Origin: Eretmocerus hayati
Taxonomy: Eukaryota > Arthropoda > Insecta > Hymenoptera > Aphelinidae
Direction of reading: 5' to 3'
Assembly (NCBI GenBank): GCA_029851415.1
Contig: CM056741.1
Location: forward strand, 177,737,021-177,801,020
DNA: 64,000 nucleotides
Shown here: in pieces, positions 56,613-64,000 of the stretch
Position numbering within the stretch: position 1 is the first letter of the stretch
Layout: every line of letters starts with the position of its first letter
The notes under the pieces: generated by a model
Told to the model about the DNA's origin: nothing
What the model saw: only the letters and a program-made list of their open reading frames with translations
Database searches by the model: none
Made by a program: the position numbers and the translations under genes

Positions 56613-57225
56613 ATTCCACGCGAAACAGACCTACGAAAAAGGGTCATGTCTCAGATTGTTTTTTTGGCTTTTCCATTCGATTCGGTACAAAACATAAACC
56701 TTTCACCACCCATGGGACCCCAAAAAAATTTTCCAAGTATGTGGGGCACATACTAATTTATCCTTTTCAATCAGCTGCAACGCCAAAATTTGGGTCGTTT
56801 TTTCAATAAAATTGATATTTCTCGAACTCGTTCAGAGGTACAGAGATGTGGTTTGCGGCATTTCAAAAGGGCTTGGAGAAATCTATCGAAATCAATCTTG
56901 TCAAATTGGTTTTGAGGTTACGGTCGGCTTTAGTGGGCAAGCGAATGAGAAATACACAAATATCAACTTCTCAAAGAGCCATTTTTTTAGTTCCTTGAAA
57001 AATTCTATATTTCATGTAAAATGTTGTATTTTTTTGGAAAAAAGTAGTCTCGAACATTTTCTTTGCGTCGTAATGCCCGTTTTTGCTATTTTCTGCGAAT
57101 CATATTCTAGACGATTGAGAATCGTCCGTTTTCTGCGCATGCGCAGGGATTTGGATTCCTGAAACTAACTTTTAAAAAGCCAAGACAATTTCATTTAAAA
57201 TAACCATTTTGCGAAGTCAATTTCA
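56613..57225 (+). repeat. Diverged single arm of the foldback family
   Basis: Shares, in order, with 40908-41525: AATTCCA..., GACCTACGAAAA(A/G)GGGTCAT, TCTCAGATT, ACCACCCATGGGACCCC, TTTCTGCGCATGCGCA and GCGAAGTC. Here no second arm is present. The frame at 56812-57162 is part of this repeat. Confidence 0.65.
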
Positions 57226-57375
57226 TCAACTGGGGCCGGAGCTGCAGCGTATGGAAGATGAACCCTCACCAGTATTGAAATCATCAATACTGAAGTACCA
57301 ATATGATAACGATTAAATTGAATCATATCACTCAATTTTATGCACAGAATCGTATGGAAAATTGCTACAACTTAC

Positions 57376-57426
57376 CAGGTGCAGCGGATGTAGGGCTAGT
57401 ACTGGCGAGTCGTACCCACATACGTC
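57376..57426 (-). CDS. Proposed upstream exon of the cysteine-rich gene
   Basis: A 51-base segment behind TATAATTTCAG and before GTAAGT, phase 1 at both ends. It encodes RMWVRLASTSPTSAAP, a short Ser/Thr/Pro-rich piece. Phase fits both the microexon (55032-55064) and module 1 directly. The ATG inside it is not followed by a hydrophobic signal sequence, so an earlier signal-peptide exon is expected but was not found between here and the window end. Confidence 0.45.
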
Positions 57427-58102
57427 CTGAAATTATAAGAACTAATTATCGTGTACATTGATGTCACATCAGATTGTCCGAATAGAACATTTAGAGGAGA
57501 TGGGTAGAAAAAATTCTCTAGTCCGCCTAATCTCATAGTTTCGGTAAACTCACTCAGCATTGGACTATAGAGAATCTAAATATATGTATCCTTCAAAACT
57601 TCGATCCATAATTTCCAAAATGCACTAATGGTATATGTCCAATCATCTCATCTGAGCAAGGTGTTAAGCAATATGCAAAAAGTTGTGACCGAGTCCGAAT
57701 AGATCATGAAAAAATATGCGGGGTGCGAGGCAGACAGCGTACAGCTACTACTCGTACAGTTCATCCGACTTAATCTGATGAGTTTGTTACAATACCTTTC
57801 CTTTGGTTCGTCTTGATACGATATAATCCCGGATATAATTTAAACAATATTTAGTACAAATATCATTCTCAGGTCAAAAATTCGCATTTTCAATAGATAT
57901 GGAATATTGAACTGTTTCCGCGCATGTTTTTGAATAGGACATCCCGAATGATCACTTTCCCGATCAACAATTTTCTTGAATGTCTTACAAGCGAACCATT
58001 TTTTCGAATGACTTCATTCCCAGAAACGTTTCATTTTTCGAGAACAAATTGAGGCTTCTCGAGCTTCTAATTCAGGTCTATCATTACATTTCATGACATG
58101 GC
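57427..58102. other. No gene recognised
   Basis: AT-rich DNA upstream of the last visible exon of the cysteine-rich gene. A signal-peptide exon with a phase-1 donor was looked for and not seen. Confidence 0.4.
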
Positions 58103-58624
58103 TTAGCCTATTACGGAGCTCATTGCCAGAATACTCTCAAATGAGCTCAGCTGACAAGAAGGAATATGGAGTTGCATAGTTGGACTAGAGTTGGAGACTG
58201 GAGTTGCACTAGAAGCTCGCTCAAGAAGCCTTGATTTCTTCTCGGAAAACGAGATCCGGCCCTTGCAAAGACAGGGAATTTTCCCTTGTAAATAGAGCAT
58301 ATCCATGAAAATACAACACACATCAACCTGTTTCATAGTTCTCGCGATGACCTTGATAATGAGCCAAGGTACGTTCCAAAATATTGAGATCTGTCGGAGT
58401 TGGAAACTCGAGAAGTCACGATCTTTTGAGGAGAAGAATCCTGCGTTTCCGAAAGAATGAAATACCCGCTTAAATGTCAGCTCACTTCGAATACAACTGA
58501 ACATAATCTCGCTCATCTTTGAGCTCTTATCAACATCTACTAAATGAGCCCATATACGTTGAAAGAGAATGGAGTGGGTCGATACAGCATGTTGATTGAG
58601 GGAAACATTGATTGTGAGATACAT
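58103..58624 (-). CDS. Unrecognised 173-codon open frame
   Basis: The frame begins with ATG at 58624 and ends with a stop at 58103, unusually long for this composition. The middle contains VPWLIIKVIARTMKQVDVCC, and there are six cysteines overall without a regular spacing. No family, signal peptide or domain recognised. It precedes the cysteine-rich gene on the same strand, but no splice link was found. Confidence 0.2.
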   Translation of the reverse strand: MYLTINVSLNQHAVSTHSILFQRIWAHLVDVDKSSKMSEIMFSCIRSELTFKRVFHSFGNAGFFSSKDRDFSSFQLRQISIFWNVPWLIIKVIARTMKQVDVCCIFMDMLYLQGKIPCLCKGRISFSEKKSRLLERASSATPVSNSSPTMQLHIPSCQLSSFESILAMSSVIG

Positions 58625-58862
58625 TCATATGTGAGATACATGGTATTTCCCATTGAAACATTCAATATCAGGCCAATCAAACACACGAGCGGCTAGGATT
58701 TACTGCAACACGAGATTTTGGTCTGTTCGACTCAAACAAGAAGATCCCATTGACAGTTTGTGGTGTCATTTTCATTGATTATTTGCTCCCTTCCGGCAAC
58801 CCGTGTGGGTAAGGTGTTTGGAATTAAAAAGCCTTGTGAGGACTCAAGTCTTGGATTGTAAT

Positions 58863-59849
58863 ACTAGGCGAAATCACCACCATCGCTGGAAAAATTCGTC
58901 TGATGGAATTTTTTTACGGGATCCCCTCCAGAAGACCCTTCTGAATCCGAAAATCCATGTTGCCAGACGAAATTCTGGTGCAAAATTGTTTAAACTGAAA
59001 TTGTTTAAACAAATTAGCAATATCAACTTTTTTGGTCCCAAAGCAACTTGGTAAGGTTATTCGGTTCATTTTAAAAAGAAAATCTCTCTTGTCATTTTTC
59101 TCTAAAAGTCGTTGTTTTCGAGCTGTGAGCGTTTCAAAGTTGGAAAAACGCGAAAATCGCGGTTTTCAGCGACCGATTAGAGTACGAAAAACGTGAAAAT
59201 CTCATGTTGCCAAAGCGGAAGAATGTTGATTGGGATGTCCTTAACAATATCCAATAGCAAAAGCCCATGTTTCCGAGCGATAACCCATTGTTTTTCCAAT
59301 GTTAACAACGGGTAGTTGCGCACGATATAGCCATAGAGATTCAACGGTGGCGGCGTCGCGTCGTCTGCTTCCTCGCCGTTGCTGTAGCCCGCAAATCTAC
59401 CTTTTGTTAACATTGGAAAAACAATGCGTTATCGCTCGGAAACATGAATTTTTGCTATTGGACATTGTTACGGACATCCCAATTAACACTTTTTTGCTTT
59501 AGCAACATGAGATTTTCACGTTTTTCGTACTCTAATCGGTCGCTGAAAACGGCGATTTTCGCGTTTTTCCAACTTTGAAACGCTCACAGCTCGAAAACAA
59601 CGACTTTTAGAGAAAAATGACAAGAGAGATTTTCTTTTTAAAATGAACCAAATAACCTTACCAAGTTGCTTTGGGACCAAAGAAGTTGATATTGCTAATT
59701 TGTTTAAACAATTTCAGTTTAAACAATTTTGCACCAGAATTTCGTCTGGCAACATGGATTTTCGGATTCAGAAGGGTCTTCTGGAGGGGATCCCGTAAAA
59801 AAATTCCATCAGACGGATTTTTCCAGCGATGGCGGTGATTTCGCCTAGT
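58863..59849. mobile_element. 987-bp palindrome with GC-rich loop
   Basis: The ends ACTAGGCGAAATCACC and GGTGATTTCGCCTAGT are exact complements. The arms (58863 to about 59304 and about 59407 to 59849) pair almost perfectly through AAACTGAAATTGTTTAAAC, CGACCGATTAGAGTACG, GTTTCCGAGCGATAACCCATT and more. The loop of about 100 bp is GC-rich (GGTGGCGGCGTCGCGTCGTC). No transposase frame. A foldback/MULE-like non-autonomous element is the likeliest class. Confidence 0.8.
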
Positions 59850-60174
59850 CTATAAGAAATATTGTAGTATAACGACCCTAATAACTTCCTTTTTGACAAT
59901 CAGTTACGCAATCAAAAAAGCTCGAATCAAAGCTACCCCATTCTCTTTGTTATTGACTTTGAATGAATCGCAGTACCGTACAATTATCTTCTTGGGGATT
60001 GGTACCATAAAGAATACGTACATACAACGAGAGACAGATTTTTCTGTCTCGCGTAATTCACAAATAAAAAAGATTACTTACAATGTGATGAAAATTAGTG
60101 ATACTTACGCGTTTGGTTATTTGGAAGTCTTACTAAGTGTTCCTCATAGCCTGTAAAAGTGATATGATAGTCAT
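59850..60174. other. No feature recognised
   Basis: An 87-codon plus-strand frame (59893-60156) is featureless. The GAGAGACAGATTTTTCTGTCTCGC word at about 60030-60052 is a small hairpin. Confidence 0.4.
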
Positions 60175-61921
60175 TTTGCTTTCTCTAAAGAGAAAGCTTT
60201 GTTTTCATACCAGCAAAATTTTGATCAAATTTTCTACTAAATCCAATATTTTCTTCAACAAAATTCCGTTTATCTGAAAAAGGCTTAGACCATTCTCTTC
60301 CTCTCGCCAAAATCTATCAATTGTAGGTAACACTTTTCCTCCTAATGGTCTTCCACATCAGCCAGAAACCCATCTTTGCACCCATTTGTCCGTGTTCGTG
60401 TGTGTGTGTGTTTCTTGTTTTATACCGGACACGCTTTCTCTTTTACTGGTCACCTTATCAACTTTTGGCTTTCTACAAGTTGTACAGAATCCAATTTCTG
60501 AGAGCCCAGTGATTTGGCAGCTTTCAGCTCTCAGTCAAATTTAATCCATGGGGTTTTTAGAGCAAAACAGCTCAAATTTCGACTCTTAATACATAAATAT
60601 CTTTTTCTCACACGGTCTCACCACGAATTGAGTCACCTAAACTATGGTTTTTTTTGCAAGATCTATCGATTGGTTAATACCGAAATTTCATAAAATCTTC
60701 ACAAATCTCAAATTTTCGAAAAAATCAAAATTTCCACCAAAAATTTCATTTTGACCCTTTTTAAGCCCACTGCATCGAAATTCCGTCTCAACCAAACGAT
60801 GGATATTGTTAAAAAAACCTCAGACTAGAAGGCTCAAATCTCTCTAAAAAGCTTCCTCTAAAGAATAACTGAAAAAATAATGGGAAATTTTTCGTAATAT
60901 TCATTTTTTCCTCGTACCTCCTTTTATGACTCATTTATCTCAATTCCAATGACCTAAACTATGGTTTTTTTCTGCATTATCTATCGATTGGTTAATACCG
61001 AAATTTAATTGAGTCTTCACAAATCTCAAATTTCCGAAAAAATCAAAATTTTGACCAAAAATTTCATTTTAACCCTTTTCAAACCCACTGCATCGTAATT
61101 CCGTCTCAACCGAACGATGGATATTGTTAGAAAAACCTCAGACTAGAAGGCCCAAATCTCTCTAAAAAGCTTTCTTTAAAGAATAACTGAAAAAATAATG
61201 GGAAATTTTTCTTAATACTCATTTTTTCCTCGTACCTTCTTTTATGACTCTTTTATCTCAATTTCAATGACCTAAACTATGGTTTTTTCTGCATTATCTA
61301 TCGATTGGTTAATACCGAAATTTTATAAAATCTCCACAGATCTCAAATTTTCAAAAATATCAAAATTTTGACCAAAAATTTCATTTTAACCCTTTTCAAA
61401 CCCACTGCATCGTAATTCCGTCTCAACTGAACGATGGATGTTGTTAAAAAAACCTCAGTCTAGATGGCCTGAATCTCTATAAGAAGCTTCCTCAAACGAA
61501 TAACTCAAAAAGTAGTCGGAAATTAGAATTAATATTCATTTTTCCCTCGTATCATCCTTTACGACTCATTTATCTCAATTTTAATGACCTCAAGACTTAC
61601 TTATGCGCCATTCTGAATCGATTGGCTGATACGAAATTTTCGTAAAATCCGTAAAACATTATTCAAATGAAGATTCTTTCGGGGGAAGGGAATTTTCACA
61701 AAGGACTCCAGTTTAATCATCTTTAAACCGACTATATCAAAACTTTCTCTCAATCAAACAATAGATATTGTTGGAAAAATCTCCTTTCAGATGACCCAAA
61801 TCTCTCTGAAATGCTTCCTCGAAAGAAAAACTCAAGATATAGGGTACTTTCTTTTTCGTTAAAATTATCATCATATAACGCCGTGAGAAAGCATTCTGCT
61901 AATCACTTTTGGCAGCGTATT
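60175..61921 (+). mobile_element. Helentron/DINE-like element, copy 2
   Basis: Direct-orientation counterpart of 3479-5227. It has the same 5' palindrome GCTTTCTCTAAAGAGAAAGC, a GTGTGTGTGTG tract near 60400, and tandem units starting at 60636, 60953, 61271 and 61588 (period 317-318). The same 3' region follows: GAGAAAGCA, stem CTGCTAA / TTGGCAG (one G-T pair replaces an A-T pair), then CGTATT. The stem is thus still able to fold, and identity ends at CGTATT in both copies, which defines the border. No open frame of note. Confidence 0.65.
60636..61905. repeat. 317-bp tandem repeat, copy 2 array
   Basis: Four units as in the first element, with the fourth (61588) diverged in the same way (CCTCAAGACTTAC). 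Units differ by scattered substitutions. Confidence 0.9.
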
Positions 61922-62399
61922 AATATAGATCAAGTTTCATTCAAACAATTCGAAATGAGGAAATGGAAGATGGTTTTTCTTCTACTGTCTGAAGACCAAA
62001 CCTTTCATAAAGTCGACTACTTATTTGTGAGAGTTTAAGTTATTACTCCAAATGTCGGTTCTATTGCATCATCAAGGCAATAAACTGTCGAAGAAATTCA
62101 GTTTATTTGAGATGTTATCCATAGAGGTACTCAATGGAAGCGGTAAGGCTGTGCCATTTTTTTTTGTTTTTTTCAACAGAATACAAATTTTATTCCACAA
62201 TGTTGAATATACATAGGCATTATCGCGTGAACTCATACATTTCGTACCCAAAAACTCAGAAACAGAAAACTGATGCCCCGGATGCCTTATATACTCAACT
62301 TTCTTCATTCAGTTTTTCATCCATAAAAATGATGATCTATGATAATTGATTTCTAGTGGGCCAGAATGGTGTCTACGGAACTGACAAAGTTAATTACAT
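61922..62399. other. No gene recognised
   Basis: No supported frame or repeat. Confidence 0.4.
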
Positions 62400-63300
62400 A
62401 GCGTCAACCGGGGTAACTTTGGAACAAAAATTGTATTTTTTCCTTAAACCTCGCGAAACTTATACGTCTTACAAGCATTGTATCTGTGGTCAATCGAAAA
62501 GTTACAGTTTCAGCTTTTGATTTCGGTGTTCATAATGTCCATTTAGACATCTCTGGTTGGAGCTTTGAACGCTGAAAGCCATGTTCCAAAGTTGAACTGT
62601 AAAAGTCGATTTGGTTGAATCTAACTTCTATAATCGAGCATAGACACCTTCAGCATACCCCACTGCCCGCGTCGTGGCTACCTCTCGAGGAGGGAAATAC
62701 CTTCACAATCAGTTTCCGAAAAAAAAACTGATAACTCGGCTTTCGCGGGTCAAAATAAGACGTTCCTTGGCTCATTTTGAAGCTCTCGTCAACGACTACT
62801 CTAGTAAGTGTAGAATTCGATAGTATTATAGATATTGGGAAATAATTGAGAGTACATAAACAAGTGTTCCAAAGTTACCCCAGTTTCTGGAAAAAAATAC
62901 TCACTGGTCAGTTTTTACTCTACAAAATTGAAACTAGCTATGGATACTCCAATTTAACAATGGATTTGTACAGATATGTGCTCAGACAAGTGAAATCTAG
63001 CTCAGCTACCTTGGATTCAACCTGCTAAATTCGGAACCACACTACTTTTCCCGAGAGACTTCCTGTTGGATTGTAATCACACTCTTGGGAAAGTTTCTTT
63101 CAAATAAACTTACAGCTGATGCAGGCCCTTGCGCCAATGCGAAATATTGTTTATGCGTGCCCCAAGTGGAGGGAACCGGTGGTAAGGCCTCAGGATGGCC
63201 CAGGATCACCTGTCTAGCCAACTGTGCGTGATAACCACTCTTTCATGGGTTGTTCCAAAGTTACCACCACCCCTCCCCCCCGTTCCAAAGTTACCCTTGT
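62400..63300. repeat. Cluster of AACTTTGGAACA motifs
   Basis: GTAACTTTGGAACA or its complement TGTTCCAAAGTTACC occurs near 62412, 62583, 62866, 63251 and 63283, with poly-C tracts at 63268-63277 and 63317-63328. It parallels the cluster in the lipase intron at 22024-22870. No recognisable gene. Confidence 0.5.
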
Positions 63301-63330
63301 TGACGGTAGCTAATTCCCCCCCCCCCCCGT

Positions 63331-63435
63331 TATTAATCCACATCTGCGATATGTGTTCACATGTATCGAATCGCTCTTTTCAGCTCGAAAATCGAATCAA
63401 TTCTGTGGATCGATCTCTTTGTGGAGGCCGCCATG
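63331..63435 (+). repeat. 105-bp direct repeat, copy 1
   Basis: From TATTAATCCACATCTGCGAT to GAGGCCGCCATG. It recurs without indels at 63896-64000, 565 bp downstream, each preceded by a poly-C tract and GT. Confidence 0.9.
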
Positions 63436-63895
63436 TTGGCTCTTTGAACGTCGGTATGAAAAAATGCGTCGGTGTGGAAGATTTCTATCGATATATCGCT
63501 TATCTGACTCTTGAAATCGTTATAGAAGATTCCTATTTATTTACTTATTCAGATTGAGGGGTTCAGATTGAAGTCGGGAAATTTTTTGGTATCTATTTCA
63601 AAACATCCCCTTTGACACATCGCGCGCGACGCGCGCAATTTTAGTCTAGTCATCTATGAATGTACTACCAGCACTCGGAATTTCGGATTGGACCTGTGCT
63701 TGCACTGATTTTTGATCATTTGTCACGTTTTTTTGGAATTTAATCCGGGGTTAAGACACTCAGAGTGAATTGGAGATGTGCTCTTAATAATTTTGTTAAT
63801 CTTGTGATTTTGATCAAATTTCTCCTCTTCACAGAAAATTCCATTACGAGAAAGGCCCTCATGGCTCGGGGTCTGATCTGAGAATCCCCCCCGTC
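63436..63895. other. Spacer between direct repeats
   Basis: Contains CGCGCGCGACGCGCGC at about 63622-63637. No gene recognised. Confidence 0.4.
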
Positions 63896-64000
63896 TATTA
63901 ATCCACATCTGCGATAAGTGTTCACATGTATCGAATCGCTCTTTTCAGCTCGAAAATCGAATCGATTCTGTGGATCGATCTCTTCGTGGAGGCCGCCATG
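63896..64000 (+). repeat. 105-bp direct repeat, copy 2 (reaches window end)
   Basis: Same sequence as 63331-63435 with only a few substitutions. The repeat is still matching when the window ends, so its true length and whether a tandem array follows are unknown. Confidence 0.9.

Noticed and set aside
59177..59502. Similar frames on both strands around 59.2-59.5 kb
   Set aside because: Mirror images from the two arms of the 1-kb palindrome.
1..64000. CRISPR arrays, bacterial operons, riboswitches and tRNA genes
   Set aside because: No regularly spaced repeats with unique spacers, no ribosome-binding-site-led gene strings and no convincing cloverleaf were seen; the window is eukaryotic.

Overview
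The window is AT-rich, low-gene-density nuclear DNA of an animal, most probably an insect. Coding sequence is broken into short exons with GT-AG borders. Most of the rest is transposon debris of families common in insect genomes: an R1/I-clade-like LINE, Ty3/gypsy pieces, piggyBac-like, hAT-like and PIF/Harbinger-like non-autonomous elements, and a Helentron/DINE-like repeat. No bacterial-style operons, rRNA, tRNA or CRISPR were seen. The species cannot be named from the sequence.

Two host genes can be assembled by phase-compatible splicing, both on the minus strand. (1) A secreted or membrane-anchored neutral lipase of the pancreatic-lipase family runs from 33227 down to 18038 in seven proposed exons (528 codons). 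The Ser-Asp-His triad is complete and a C-terminal PLAT domain is present. Its introns hold many repeats, including a Harbinger-like element with a clean TAA duplication. (2) A cysteine-rich gene lies between 57426 and 53726. Its last two exons each encode one CS-alpha-beta-like (defensin/toxin-fold) six-cysteine module, all introns are phase 1, and a 33-base in-frame microexon is proposed. Its signal-peptide exon was not found.

Layout: 1-3.4 kb, little besides a LINE-like tail, a 211-bp MITE and GAAAG-type satellite; 3.5-5.2 kb, first Helentron-like element; 5.5-8.4 kb, more GAAAG satellite running into a LINE ORF1 (8.46-9.85 kb), which resumes at 10.86 kb after a nested insertion; 11.3-12.2 kb, Ty3/gypsy reverse transcriptase remnant; 12.55-13.5 kb, piggyBac-like element; 14-17.9 kb, small palindromic elements and one orphan exon-like ORF; 18-33.2 kb, lipase; 34.7-35.8 kb, Ty3/gypsy integrase tail plus probable LTR; 39.5-42.9 kb, TIR element and a giant nested foldback; 47.2-48.4 kb, possible unrecognised gene; 53.7-57.4 kb, cysteine-rich gene with a hAT-like element in its first visible intron; 58.9-59.8 kb, a 1-kb palindrome; 60.2-61.9 kb, second Helentron-like element; 62.4-64 kb, a short-motif cluster and a 105-bp direct repeat.

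The two genes have no visible functional link. The strongest candidate for something undescribed is the tandem CS-alpha-beta gene with its phase-1 modular exons.
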